Below, in pieces: positions 27,269 through 36,849 of a stretch of 44,417 bases of DNA. The stretch comes from Frankiales bacterium (GTDB lineage: Bacteria; Actinomycetota; Actinomycetes; Mycobacteriales; SCTD01): the NCBI GenBank assembly GCA_025352005.1, contig JANXUE010000291.1, positions 1 through 44,417 of the forward strand, in the 5' to 3' direction. How positions within the stretch are numbered: the first letter of the stretch is position 1; each line of letters begins with the position of its first letter. A model generated the notes under the pieces. That model was not told the DNA's origin and did no database searches. It saw nothing but the letters and a program-made list of their open reading frames with translations. A program made the translations under genes and the position numbers.

Positions 27269-27949
27269 GTGCTCGAGCTCCGGATCGCCCTGCCCACCGA
27301 TCTGCCCGGTGCCGTCGACGCCTGGCGGGCCGCGCAGGCCGGCCGGGGGCTACGGCCGGCGGCGAGCAGGGTCGCGCGGGTGCAGGAGAAGGTGGCCGAG
27401 GGGTTGTTGGTCGTCGCCGTGGAGGAAGGCACCGTCGTCGGGATGGCCCAGGGCGAGGCGGGCCGCACCAAGGACGGGGCGGGCGACGCCGAGCCCGGGC
27501 TGCTGCACCTGTCGATGGTGTTCGTCCAGCCTGCGGCCCAGCGCCAGGGCATCGGTGCTGCGCTTGTCGAGGGGCTGGCGGACCTCGCCTGGGACCAGGG
27601 CTACCGGTCGGTGTCGGTGTGGTCGCGGACCCCGGAGTTCTATCTCGCATGCGGCCTGGAGCGCTCCGGGCGGGTCCAGGTGCTGGCCGACGGCTCGGCC
27701 GCCGAGCAGCTCGTTGCGGAGCTCGAACCACCCGTTCGGGACGTGGTCCTGCACGCCGACGGGCTACGGCTCGGGCAGCTGCTGAAGCTGGCAGAGATCG
27801 TCGAAACCGGCGCCGAGGGCAAGCTGCTGCTGACAGCCGGCGAGGTCCAGGTCAACGGTGAGGTCGAGCTTCGGCGCGGCCGGCAACTGGTCGTCGGTGA
27901 CGTTGTCCACGCCCGAGACCAAGCCGTCCGCCTCACACCCCCGAGCTGA
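27269..27949 (+). CDS. GNAT acetyltransferase fused to C-terminal S4 RNA-binding domain
   Basis: GNAT core FVQPAAQRQGIGAALVEGLADLAWDQGY; C-terminal LRLGQLLKLAEIVETGAEGKLLLTAGEVQVNGEVELRRGRQLVVGDVV matches S4 (YbcJ/YaaA-like). Confidence 0.82.
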   Translation: MLELRIALPTDLPGAVDAWRAAQAGRGLRPAASRVARVQEKVAEGLLVVAVEEGTVVGMAQGEAGRTKDGAGDAEPGLLHLSMVFVQPAAQRQGIGAALVEGLADLAWDQGYRSVSVWSRTPEFYLACGLERSGRVQVLADGSAAEQLVAELEPPVRDVVLHADGLRLGQLLKLAEIVETGAEGKLLLTAGEVQVNGEVELRRGRQLVVGDVVHARDQAVRLTPPS

Positions 27950-27956
27950 CGCGAGA

Positions 27957-27976
27957 CCCTCACAACAGCGTGAGGG
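27957..27976. terminator. Small hairpin between convergent genes
   Basis: ccctcac / gtgaggg (7-bp stem, 6-nt loop). Confidence 0.4.
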
Positions 27977-30900
27977 CCTCGACCTCGACCGGACCGGTGA
28001 GCAGCGCGGCCAGCTCCGCCTCGCCGGGCAGGTCGTCGTGCGCGTCCTCCCGTCCGCTCCGGACGTAGAGGAACGAGGCCGTCACCGCCGAGGGGTCGAC
28101 GTCGACCAGCCGGGCCCAGGCCAGCCGGTAGACCGCAAGCTGCACCGGGTCGGCGCTCTCCCGGCCGGTCTTCCAGTCCACGACCTGCCACCTCCCGTCG
28201 CCCAAGTCGTACACGGCGTCGATGCGGCCACGCACGACCCGGCCGGCGAGCGGCAGGGAGAACGCTGCCTCCACGGCATGCGGCTTGCGGGCCGCCCAGC
28301 CGGAGGCAAGGAACGCCTCCTGCAGGGCCGACAGCTCCTCGTCGCTACCCAGCGCGTCGTCTTCGGCACCGGGCAGCTCGTCCGGGTCGAGCAACGGCCG
28401 GTCCTCGAACAGGGTCTCCACCCACGCGTGGAACCGGGTCCCGCGCCGGGCTGCGGGAGCCGGTGGTCGGGGCATCGGCCGGGCCAGCTCGCGGGCGAAG
28501 CCGTCAGGGTCCTCCCGCAGGCGCATCAGCGCAGACGCCGTGAGCGATGTCGGCAGCAGCACCTCTCGCACGGCCCGTCGGGCGGCGCGCTCCTCGTCCA
28601 GCAGCAGGGCAGCCTCCCGGTCCAGCCGGAGCAGCTCCTCGCGCTCCCATGCGCTGAGCCCGGCGTCCTCGGGCAAGGGCTCGCCCGCCGCAAGGGAAGC
28701 GAGATCCGCGGCGACCTGGGCCGCGACGGCGAGCCGGTGCGCGAAGGGCTCCGGCTCGTACGGCGCCGGCCACACGAAGGCGGCGGTCTCGAGCAGGAGC
28801 GGGTTGCTGTCCTCCACGGGCGGATCGGCCCAGACCGGGACCGTGCCGTTGCTCGCCTCCGCGTGCTCCTTGAGGTCGAGCAGGAACGGCGACGGCCCGC
28901 GCTGCTTTTTCTGCGTGGGTCCCCACCAGTGCCCGCTTCCGATGAGCAGCCCACGAGGCCGGGTGAAGGCGACGTAGCCGAGCCTGCGCTCCTCGCGCTC
29001 AAGGTGCCCCCGACACAGCTCGTCGTACGCCGCGACGGCTGGCTTGTCGAGCTCGATGGCGAGCGCCGGCTGGTCGTCGGCATCGCCACGAAGAGGACCG
29101 GGAAGGCAGGCAGCCGTGGTGGTCCACCGGCCTCTGAGCGCCTCGGCGGGGAAGACACCCCTGGTCAGGTCGGGACAGACGACGACGTCCCACTCGAGGC
29201 CCTTGGCCTTGTGGGCGGTGAGCAGCTGGACGGCGTCGCTGCCGGAAGGGGTCACCCCGTCCAGGCCGCGCTCGTGCTCCTCGGCGGCCCGCAGGAAGGC
29301 CAGGAAGGACGTGAGGGAGGACTCCCCGTCGAGGTCGCGGAAGCCGGCGACAACGTCGAGGAACGCCGACAGCGCCTCCCGACGACGGGCCTCGACGGCC
29401 TCGGGGGAGGCGGACAGCTCGACGTCGAGGCCGGTGACCTCCACGACCCGGTGGACGAGGTCGAGCAGCGGGTCGTCGCGGTGCGAGCGCAGCAGCCGGA
29501 GCTCGGCACCGAGGGCCGTGATCCGGCTGATCCCCTCCAGGGACCAGCCGCGATGACCGGGACGGTCGAGGACGTCGGAGAGCGAGACGACGTCGCACGG
29601 GTCAATGCCGGCAACGGCCTCCTCGAGCGCCTTGTCGTCCACGTCGAGATCGGACGCGTCGAGCTCGGGCGGCGGCTCCTCATCGAGGTGCGGGTCCCGC
29701 ACTCCGCTGACGAGCAGCTCCTTGCCGCGGCGACCGAGCTGGGCGAGGTCGCGGACGCCGAGCCGCCAGCGCGGCCCGGTCAGCAGCCGAAGCAGCGCAG
29801 CGTTGGCCGTTGGCTCCTCCAACACCTCCAGGACCGCCAGCACGTCGGCCACCTCAGGCAGGGCGAGCAGACCCCCGAGGCCCACGACCTCGACCGGGAT
29901 CCCTTGCGCCACAAGGGAGGCGTGCAGGTCACCGAAGTCACGGCGGGCCCGCACGAGGACGGCGATCTCGTTCCAGGCGGTGCCGGCCGCGTGGGTGTCC
30001 GCGACCTGCTCGGCGACCCAGCTGAGCTCCTCGGCCCAGCTGGTGTGCAGGGCCGTCACGACCCGACCGAGCGCGGCCTTCGCCGGTGGGGCGGTCAGCT
30101 CCACGACGGCGTGCTTGGCCCGCAGGGACGCGGCCACCCGGTTGGCGAGATCGAGCAAGCGCCCCCCCGAGCGCTGGTTGACCGAGAGGCTGAAGACCGG
30201 CGCGGGATCGCCTGAGGGCAAGGGGAAGTGCCGCGGAAAGCTGTCGAGGTTGGCGACCGAGGCACCACGCCAGCCATAGATCGCCTGGCAGGGGTCGCCG
30301 ACCGCGGTGACCGAGTGGCCGCCTCCGAACAGCCCGGCCAGCATCCTGCGCTGAGCCACCGACGTGTCCTGATACTCATCGAGCAGGACCACGCCTGCGT
30401 GCTCCCGCTCCACAGCGCCGACCTCCGGCACCGTCTCGGCGAGCCGGGCCCCGAGCGCGACCTGGTCCCCGAAGTCGATCGCCTCCAGCTCGCGCTTCAT
30501 CGCCCGGTACGACGTGACGAGCTGGGCCAGCTCCTGCCGCTGGCGAGACCCGCGGGCGTAGCCCTCCAGCGTCTTGCAGTGGGTGGCGTGGCCCTTACGA
30601 GCCGACAGCTCCTGCTGCGCAGCCTCGAGCTGGAGCAGCCACTGCGAGTCCCAGGCCGTCAGGTCCTCCGGCTCGACGAGGTGCTCGGACAGCTCGGCGT
30701 CGAGCGCGACGAGCTCGCCGACGAGCATCGTCAGCGGGCGGGTGAGGTGGGTGATGGGCCCGCGGTGCCGGCGCAAGACGCGGGCTGCGAGCTGGTAGCG
30801 GGTCGCGTCCGCGAGCAGCCGGGCGCGCGGCTCGACACCCAGCCGCAGGCCGTGCTCAGTGACCAGGCGACCGGCGAAGGCGTGGTAGGTCGACACCACG

Positions 30901-31193
30901 GGCTCGCCCGCGTCCTCCGAGGTACGAGCCGAGAACCCAGCAGCAGCAAGGGATCTGGTGATCCGCGACGCCAGCTCAGCTGCCGCCTTGTTGGTGAAGG
31001 TGAGGCCTAGGACCCGCTCGGGTGCGACCTGCCCGGTGGCGACAAGCCACACGACGCGGGCCGCCATGACAGTGGTCTTGCCCGAGCCTGCGCCAGCCAC
31101 GATCAGCCCGGGCTCCAGGGGTGCGGTGGCGGCGGAGAGCTGCTCGGCGGTGAAGGGGACTCCGAGGACGCCGGCCAGGTCGGCGGGGGTCAC
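27960..31193 (-). CDS. adnB: UvrD/RecB-like helicase-nuclease subunit, AdnB-like
   Basis: VAGAGSGKTTVMAARVV; LLDEYQDTSVAQ; C-terminal GRIDAVYD...VVDWKTG PD-(D/E)XK motif; coupled to adnA. Confidence 0.88.
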   Translation of the reverse strand: MTPADLAGVLGVPFTAEQLSAATAPLEPGLIVAGAGSGKTTVMAARVVWLVATGQVAPERVLGLTFTNKAAAELASRITRSLAAAGFSARTSEDAGEPVVSTYHAFAGRLVTEHGLRLGVEPRARLLADATRYQLAARVLRRHRGPITHLTRPLTMLVGELVALDAELSEHLVEPEDLTAWDSQWLLQLEAAQQELSARKGHATHCKTLEGYARGSRQRQELAQLVTSYRAMKRELEAIDFGDQVALGARLAETVPEVGAVEREHAGVVLLDEYQDTSVAQRRMLAGLFGGGHSVTAVGDPCQAIYGWRGASVANLDSFPRHFPLPSGDPAPVFSLSVNQRSGGRLLDLANRVAASLRAKHAVVELTAPPAKAALGRVVTALHTSWAEELSWVAEQVADTHAAGTAWNEIAVLVRARRDFGDLHASLVAQGIPVEVVGLGGLLALPEVADVLAVLEVLEEPTANAALLRLLTGPRWRLGVRDLAQLGRRGKELLVSGVRDPHLDEEPPPELDASDLDVDDKALEEAVAGIDPCDVVSLSDVLDRPGHRGWSLEGISRITALGAELRLLRSHRDDPLLDLVHRVVEVTGLDVELSASPEAVEARRREALSAFLDVVAGFRDLDGESSLTSFLAFLRAAEEHERGLDGVTPSGSDAVQLLTAHKAKGLEWDVVVCPDLTRGVFPAEALRGRWTTTAACLPGPLRGDADDQPALAIELDKPAVAAYDELCRGHLEREERRLGYVAFTRPRGLLIGSGHWWGPTQKKQRGPSPFLLDLKEHAEASNGTVPVWADPPVEDSNPLLLETAAFVWPAPYEPEPFAHRLAVAAQVAADLASLAAGEPLPEDAGLSAWEREELLRLDREAALLLDEERAARRAVREVLLPTSLTASALMRLREDPDGFARELARPMPRPPAPAARRGTRFHAWVETLFEDRPLLDPDELPGAEDDALGSDEELSALQEAFLASGWAARKPHAVEAAFSLPLAGRVVRGRIDAVYDLGDGRWQVVDWKTGRESADPVQLAVYRLAWARLVDVDPSAVTASFLYVRSGREDAHDDLPGEAELAALLTGPVEVEALTLL

Positions 31194-34100
31194 TCAACCA
31201 CCTGCCGGCCGTCGGCCTGTGCCGGGCAGCAACGCCGGAACGCACACCGGTCGCACAGGTCCTGGGGGGTCGGCGGGAAGGACTCGTGCAGGACCCGGCG
31301 TACAGCGGTGTCCAGGAGGTCGTCGACCCATGTCACACCGTCGGGCAAGGCGGCCTGCTGAGAGACCTTGGCGCCCTCCGGCCCGTCGAGGCGCAGCATG
31401 ACCAGCTCGGCGCCACCGACCTCCCGGGTGTCGACGACGGCGTCAAGGGCGCCGGCGCGGACGGCGAGCTGGTAGGTGCCGAGCTGCGGGTGGCTCTCGA
31501 GCTCCTTCTTGCCGAGTGCCGACTTGCCGGTCTTGAGGTCGACGACGTGGACCCTGCCGTCAGCGTCGAGCTCGACGCGGTCCATGAAGCCGCGCAACCG
31601 CACCTGCGTCCCCTGGACTTCCAGGGCGACGTCGAAGCCGATTTCTGTGCCGACAAGGGTCCGGTCGCGGTCGCGGGCGTGCCAGGTCAGGAAGCGGCGC
31701 AGGGCCTCGCGGGCCTCGTCATGCTGCTGCCGCGACTGCCACGGTGCGTCGTAGGCGAGCTGCCCCCACACCTTGTCGAGCCGGCCCATCAGGGTCTCGA
31801 GGTCGGCCGGGGTCTGCTCTCGGGCCACCTCGTGGGCCAGGGCGTGCAGGACGCCACCAAAGCCCATCGCGGTGCTGGACGGCGATTCGGCGTGCACTTC
31901 ATGCTCGAGGAACCACTTGAGCGGGCAGCTGTCGAGGCCGGCAAGGGAGGTGCCGGACAGCCGGACGGGGGCGTCGGGAGCCGCAACCGGATGATCGGAG
32001 GCTGTGGGGTCGAGCAGCCCCCACCAACGTTCGGGGCGAGCGGAGGGGACCAGCGGCTGCTCGAGGTGGTCAAGGGCTATTCCGAGCCGGGCGAGGCGGG
32101 CGGCTGCGGCCCGGCGCATCCCCTCGCTGCTGCGCGGGTCCACTGCTCGGCGTCGCAGGGCAGCCACCAGAGAGGTGAGAGAGAGCGGTCGGGCGACCCT
32201 GTCGAGGTGCTCCACGATCGGCACACCGAGCTCGGACAGCAGCCGGCTCGGCCGGTCGCCATCGTCCTCGGGGGCGTCAACGGCAGTGACGACGACCCGG
32301 CGGCGGGCCCGGGTGAGGGCGACGTAGAACAGCCGTCGCTCGTCGGCCAGCAGGGACGCCCGGTCGGCCGGCTCCCGCAGGCCGTCGACGTCCAGGCGCT
32401 CGCTGTCGAGCAGGGTGGAGCGGCGGCGCAGGTCCGGCCACACACCTTCCTGCACGCCGCTGACAACGACGACGTCCCACTCCAGGCCCTTGCTGCGATG
32501 GGCCGTCAGGAGCCGCACCGCCTCACCACGGACGCCCGTGTCGGCAAGCACGTCCCCAGGTATCTGCTGGGCCTCGATCTCGTCGAGCAGCGCGGTGACG
32601 CTGCCCGCGCGGCGCTCCTGGGCCCGCCCGAGAGTCGCAAACAGCGCCACCACCGCATCGAGGTCCCGGTCGGCGGCCCGACCACCGGAACCTCCGAGGA
32701 GGGAGGCCGCCTCAAGCCGGTGCGGCCACGGACTCCCGCTCCACAGTGCCCAAAGGGCAGCCTCGGGGCCGTCGGGCAACGCCTCCCGGGCGCTGCGGAG
32801 CAGGGTCGCCAGGCGCGCCGCGGGTCGGGCGACCGACGCGTCGAGCAGGAGCAGCACGCCCGGGTCGGCCACGGCCTCCCGGAGCAGCTCGGCCGAGGGC
32901 CGCGGCAGCCGGGAGGGACCGGCATCCATCTCGGCGTCGCGCCGGTCGAGGGCCCGCAGGTCCCGACCCAGCCTTCGCAGGTCGCCAGGGTCCGCGCCGC
33001 CGAGCGGCGAAACCAGCAGCTGCCGCGCGCTCTCGACGGTCAGCGCGTCGGGGCGGGCCACGACCCGCAGAGCCAGCAGCAGCGGCGCGACCGCGGGCTC
33101 CTGCCCGAGCGGCAGCTCGTCGCCGGCCACCTCGAGCGGGACCCCCGCGGCGGTCAGGACCCGGCGCAGCAGCGGCACGGAGCGGGCTCCGGACCGGACC
33201 AGGACCGCCATCCGGGACCAGGGCGTGCCGCGCTCGAGGTGCTCGCGCCGCAGCAGGTCGGCGATCGCGTCGGCCTCGGCGCCCACCGACGGGTGGGTGT
33301 GGACCTCCACCAGCCCCTGCTGCGTTCCACGGCCGGCCTGGAGCTCCCGGTGGGCACGCAGGCGGTCGACCCTCAGCCCAGGCGCGGGAACCCGGGCGGC
33401 AACCCGGCGTGACACCTCGAGCAGGGCCGCGCCGGAACGCCGACAGGTGGTGAGCGCCAGCACCGGCGCGTCGTCGCCGCTGGCTGTCGGGAAGCGGGAG
33501 GGGAACTCGAGCAGGCCCCTGACCTCGGCCCCGCGGAAAGCGTAGATCGCCTGGTCGGGGTCACCGACGACGACCAGATCGCGGCCACCACCCGCCAGGG
33601 CCTGCAGCAGCCGCTCCTGGGCCGGGTCGGTGTCCTGGTACTCGTCGACGAACACGGCCCGGTACCGCCTGCGCAGCTCCCCACCGACCTCCGGGCTTTC
33701 GGCGAGCAGAACCGCCCGGTGCACCAGCTCCGCGTAGTCGAGGGCACCCTGCGCGTCGAGCACATCGAGGTACTCCGCGAAGAACCCAGCCAGGGCGGCC
33801 CAGTCCTCGCGACCTTCGCGCACGGCGAGCGCACCGAACTGGTCGGGGTCCAGCCCCACCTCGCGCGCCCGGGACAGCAGCGCCCGCACCTCCTCGGCCA
33901 GCCCCCTTGTCGTGAGGGCCTCCCGCAGGCCGGCGGGCCAAGCCCGGCCCAATTCGATCGAGCCACGCAGCAGGTCGCGCAGCGCGACGTCCTGCTCGGG
34001 TCCCGACAGCAGGCGGAGCGGGTCGGTGTAGAGCCCCTCGGGCTGGTGCTCGCGGACCAGCGCGTAGCAGAAGGCGTGAAAGGTCCAGGCCGACGCCGAG

Positions 34101-34381
34101 CTGACCGCCATACCGAGCCTGGCGGTGATGCGGTCACGCAGCTCGCCGGCCGCCTTGCGGCTGAAGGTCAGGACCAGGACCTGGTCGGGGGTGAGACCGC
34201 CCTCGACCTTGCGGGCGACCGCCTCGACCAAAGTGGTGGTCTTGCCCGTGCCCGGCCCGGCGAGGACCAGCAGCGGGCCCGCGCCGTGGTCGAGCACGGC
34301 CTGCTGAGCGGCGTCCGGCACCATCCGGGTGGCGCGTGGGGGCGGCGTCCGGACGAGCCGATACGGCGGGGCGGTGGTCAT
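31190..34381 (-). CDS. adnA: UvrD/RecB-like helicase-nuclease subunit, AdnA-like
   Basis: LAGPGTGKTTTLVEAV; FVDEYQDTDPAQ; C-terminal GFMDRVELD...VVDLKTGKS and Cys cluster CDRCAFRRCC. Confidence 0.88.
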   Translation of the reverse strand: MTTAPPYRLVRTPPPRATRMVPDAAQQAVLDHGAGPLLVLAGPGTGKTTTLVEAVARKVEGGLTPDQVLVLTFSRKAAGELRDRITARLGMAVSSASAWTFHAFCYALVREHQPEGLYTDPLRLLSGPEQDVALRDLLRGSIELGRAWPAGLREALTTRGLAEEVRALLSRAREVGLDPDQFGALAVREGREDWAALAGFFAEYLDVLDAQGALDYAELVHRAVLLAESPEVGGELRRRYRAVFVDEYQDTDPAQERLLQALAGGGRDLVVVGDPDQAIYAFRGAEVRGLLEFPSRFPTASGDDAPVLALTTCRRSGAALLEVSRRVAARVPAPGLRVDRLRAHRELQAGRGTQQGLVEVHTHPSVGAEADAIADLLRREHLERGTPWSRMAVLVRSGARSVPLLRRVLTAAGVPLEVAGDELPLGQEPAVAPLLLALRVVARPDALTVESARQLLVSPLGGADPGDLRRLGRDLRALDRRDAEMDAGPSRLPRPSAELLREAVADPGVLLLLDASVARPAARLATLLRSAREALPDGPEAALWALWSGSPWPHRLEAASLLGGSGGRAADRDLDAVVALFATLGRAQERRAGSVTALLDEIEAQQIPGDVLADTGVRGEAVRLLTAHRSKGLEWDVVVVSGVQEGVWPDLRRRSTLLDSERLDVDGLREPADRASLLADERRLFYVALTRARRRVVVTAVDAPEDDGDRPSRLLSELGVPIVEHLDRVARPLSLTSLVAALRRRAVDPRSSEGMRRAAAARLARLGIALDHLEQPLVPSARPERWWGLLDPTASDHPVAAPDAPVRLSGTSLAGLDSCPLKWFLEHEVHAESPSSTAMGFGGVLHALAHEVAREQTPADLETLMGRLDKVWGQLAYDAPWQSRQQHDEAREALRRFLTWHARDRDRTLVGTEIGFDVALEVQGTQVRLRGFMDRVELDADGRVHVVDLKTGKSALGKKELESHPQLGTYQLAVRAGALDAVVDTREVGGAELVMLRLDGPEGAKVSQQAALPDGVTWVDDLLDTAVRRVLHESFPPTPQDLCDRCAFRRCCPAQADGRQVVE

Positions 34382-34414
34382 CGTCGAGTACTCAACCACG
34401 CGGCACCGACAGGC

Positions 34415-34792
34415 TCAGATGCCCTCCCAGCGGGCCTGTCCCAGCACGACCTTCTCGCCCCGGACGGAGCAGCCCTCGGCCCGCAACAGCTCCAGGGCCT
34501 CGTGCACCAGCGGTGCCGCCGGGCTACCGCTGGCCTGGACGACCCGCTGCCACGGCACGTCGCTTCCGTGCCGCGACAGCACCATCCCGACGGTCCGCGC
34601 CGAGCCGGTACCGAGGTACTCCGCGACGTCGCCGTACGTCATGACCTTGCCGGCCGGGATCTGCAGCACGACAGCCAGGACCGACAGCGCGTACGGCGAA
34701 GGCCCGTCGACGGGGCGCCGTTCCTGCCAGCCAAAACGTGCGATCGCCACGGTGGACAGGATGGGCGACGCCTTGCCGGTGCTGTCAAGCAC
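34415..34792 (-). CDS. MGMT-family alkyltransferase-like protein lacking the catalytic Cys
   Basis: ALSVLAVVLQIPAGKVMTYGDVAEYLGTGSARTVGMVLSRHGSDVPWQRVV; PWQR in place of PCHR. Confidence 0.8.
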   Translation of the reverse strand: MLDSTGKASPILSTVAIARFGWQERRPVDGPSPYALSVLAVVLQIPAGKVMTYGDVAEYLGTGSARTVGMVLSRHGSDVPWQRVVQASGSPAAPLVHEALELLRAEGCSVRGEKVVLGQARWEGI

Positions 34793-34865
34793 CCGACCCG
34801 GCGTGGAGTCCGCACCGTGCCTGCTCCGGCCACATCTGGAGGGGGCCGCGGCGGCTACGTTCGGT

Positions 34866-35456
34866 GCGTGAGCCGCGCGGGGAGGACGGCGGCGATCCCC
34901 CGCTCGCGCAGCAAGCTCCGGTGCGGGCGGCCTGCAGGAGGTCCAGAAGCACTGGCAGCATGGGACTGTCACCTCCCTGGCCTGGGCCGGCTTAGATGAC
35001 CAGCGGCCAGCCGTTGCCATCGACCAGGGTGTGGAGCTTGGTCGTCAAGCCACCAAGCGACCGGCCGATTGCATGATCAACTGGCTCAACTGGCTGTCTG
35101 TTGCAATTCGAGGGGTCCCCCTGTGTGACTGGGGAGCATCAACGCGACCTCCCGGGTCATGTTCGAGCCGTGCTGATGGACCCGGCTGACCGTGGAGTCG
35201 AGAGAGATCTGCCACTCGACGTGGCCGGCGTCATCGGCCGTGACCAGCAACGCGGACAAGATCTGGTCCCAGGTGCCGTCCTTGCTGGACCGGGTGTGGC
35301 GCTTCCACACTGTCTGCCATAGGCCGAACCGATCGGGTAGGTCCCATCAAGGACAGCCCCTCCTGAGCCGGACCCGATGCCCTCAAGCACATACCGATGA
35401 CCGCGAAAAGGCCTGCTCTGCTTGCCTTTCGAACTCGGCAGCAACCTCGCCCACAA
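34866..35456 (-). pseudogene. Decayed IS5-family transposase
   Basis: Fragments in order over several frames: LWARLLPSSKGKQSRPFRGHRYVLEGI; RLWQTVWKRHTRSSKDGTWDQILSALL...SLDSTVSRVHQHGSN...HTGGPLE; GRSLGGLTTKLHTLVDGNGWPLVI*AGPGQGGDSPMLPVLLDLL; LLRERGIAAVLPAR. Confidence 0.85.
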
Positions 35457-35476
35457 GCACGCTCAGCAAGACATGC

Positions 35477-36679
35477 CTAGTACGTCGGCAGGCTGGGGTC
35501 GACCTGCGCCTGCCAGGCGAGGACGCCGCCCTGGACGTGAACGCTGTTCGTCAGACCCGCCGCTTTGACTGCAGCGAGCGACTCCGCGGACCGGACGCCG
35601 CTCTTGCAGTACAAGATGATTTCCCTGTCCTGCGGCAGGTCCGCGAGCGCGTTGCCGTTGAGGATCTCGCCCTTGGGGATCAGGGTCGCCCCGGGGATCT
35701 GCATGATCTCCCACTCGGCCTGCTCGCGGACGTCCACGAGATAGAAGTCCTCACCCGCGTCCATCTTGGCCTTGAGCTCGGTCGCGAGGATCGTGCTGCC
35801 GAGCGCCGCCTGCTGGGCCTCCTCCGAGACGGTGCCGCAGAAGGCCTCGTAGTCGATCAAGCCCGTGATGGTCGGCTGCTTGCCGCACAGTGGGCACTCC
35901 GGGTCCTTGCGGACCTTGATCTTGCGGTACTCCATCTCCAGGGCGTCGTAGACTATCAGCGTGCCGACCAGCGGCTCACCGATGCCCATCAGGAGCTTGA
36001 TGGCCTCGTTGGTCTGGATGCTGCCGATGCTTGCGCACAGCACACCCAGCACGCCACCCTCGGCGCAGCTCGGGACCATGCCCGGCGGCGGCGGCTCGGG
36101 ATAGAGGCAGCGGTAGCAGGGTGCTCCGCCCTCCGGGGTGTCCGACGGGAGAGTGGGCCAGAAGACCGATGCCTGACCGTCAAAGCGATAGATCGAGCCC
36201 CACACGTAAGGCTTGCCGAGGAAGAACGCGGCGTCGTTGACCATGTACCGGGTCGCGAAGTTGTCGGTCCCGTCCACGATCAGGTCGTACTGGCTGAAGA
36301 TCTCCATGACATTGGTGGAGTCGAGCCGTTCCTCGTGGAGGTTGACCGTGACGAGCGGGTTGATCTCCTTGACGGAGTCCCGGGCGCTCTGCGCCTTGCT
36401 GCGGCCGATGTCGCTCTGGCCGTGGATGATCTGGCGCTGCAGGTTGCTCTCATCGACGGTGTCGAAGTCCACGATGCCGAGGGTGCCGACGCCCGCTGCC
36501 GCCAGGTACATCAGCGTCGGGCTGCCGAGCCCACCGGCGCCGACCGCCAGGACCTTGGCATTCTTCAGGCGCTTCTGCCCAGCAGTTGCCACGTCCGGGA
36601 TGATCAAGTGCCGGCTGTAGCGCATGACCTCTTCGCGGGTCAGCTCAGCGGCGGGTTCCACCAGCGGCGGCAGGCTCAT
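35477..36679 (-). CDS. moeZ: Adenylyltransferase/sulfurtransferase MoeZ (ThiF/MoeB plus rhodanese)
   Basis: RYSRHLIIPDVATAGQKRLKNAKVLAVGAGGLGSP; CPLCG zinc pair; C-terminal rhodanese loop ILYCKSGVRSAE. Confidence 0.95.
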   Translation of the reverse strand: MSLPPLVEPAAELTREEVMRYSRHLIIPDVATAGQKRLKNAKVLAVGAGGLGSPTLMYLAAAGVGTLGIVDFDTVDESNLQRQIIHGQSDIGRSKAQSARDSVKEINPLVTVNLHEERLDSTNVMEIFSQYDLIVDGTDNFATRYMVNDAAFFLGKPYVWGSIYRFDGQASVFWPTLPSDTPEGGAPCYRCLYPEPPPPGMVPSCAEGGVLGVLCASIGSIQTNEAIKLLMGIGEPLVGTLIVYDALEMEYRKIKVRKDPECPLCGKQPTITGLIDYEAFCGTVSEEAQQAALGSTILATELKAKMDAGEDFYLVDVREQAEWEIMQIPGATLIPKGEILNGNALADLPQDREIILYCKSGVRSAESLAAVKAAGLTNSVHVQGGVLAWQAQVDPSLPTY

Positions 36680-36774
36680 GGTGCGTCTCTCCTTCGGTAC
36701 GACGTCTTTACGTTTGCAAGCCTTCCAGCAGGGCCACGATTCCCTGGCGTGAGGTCGGCCACGTGGTGCTGCAG

Positions 36775-36801
36775 GTTTTGTCTGGGGTCCTTTGCGGGAA
36801 G
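36775..36801 (+). promoter_or_regulatory. Candidate sigma-B/sigma-F-type promoter of csbD
   Basis: GTTT (36775-36778) N17 GGGAAG (36796-36801). Confidence 0.5.
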
Positions 36802-36849
36802 ACGCCGATGACCCCCTGGCACCCGGGGGAACCCGACGAAGGAGCAGCA

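Noticed and set aside
27858-30215. 785-aa plus-strand ORF antisense to adnB
   Set aside because: Shadow of adnB; low-information composition with no conserved motif.
31286-33412. 708-aa plus-strand ORF antisense to adnA
   Set aside because: Shadow of adnA; same reasoning.
34415-35020. Full-length 201-aa ORF start for the ATL protein
   Set aside because: The first ~76 residues have no family similarity and overlap the IS5 remnant; GTG at 34790-34792 fits ATL length better.
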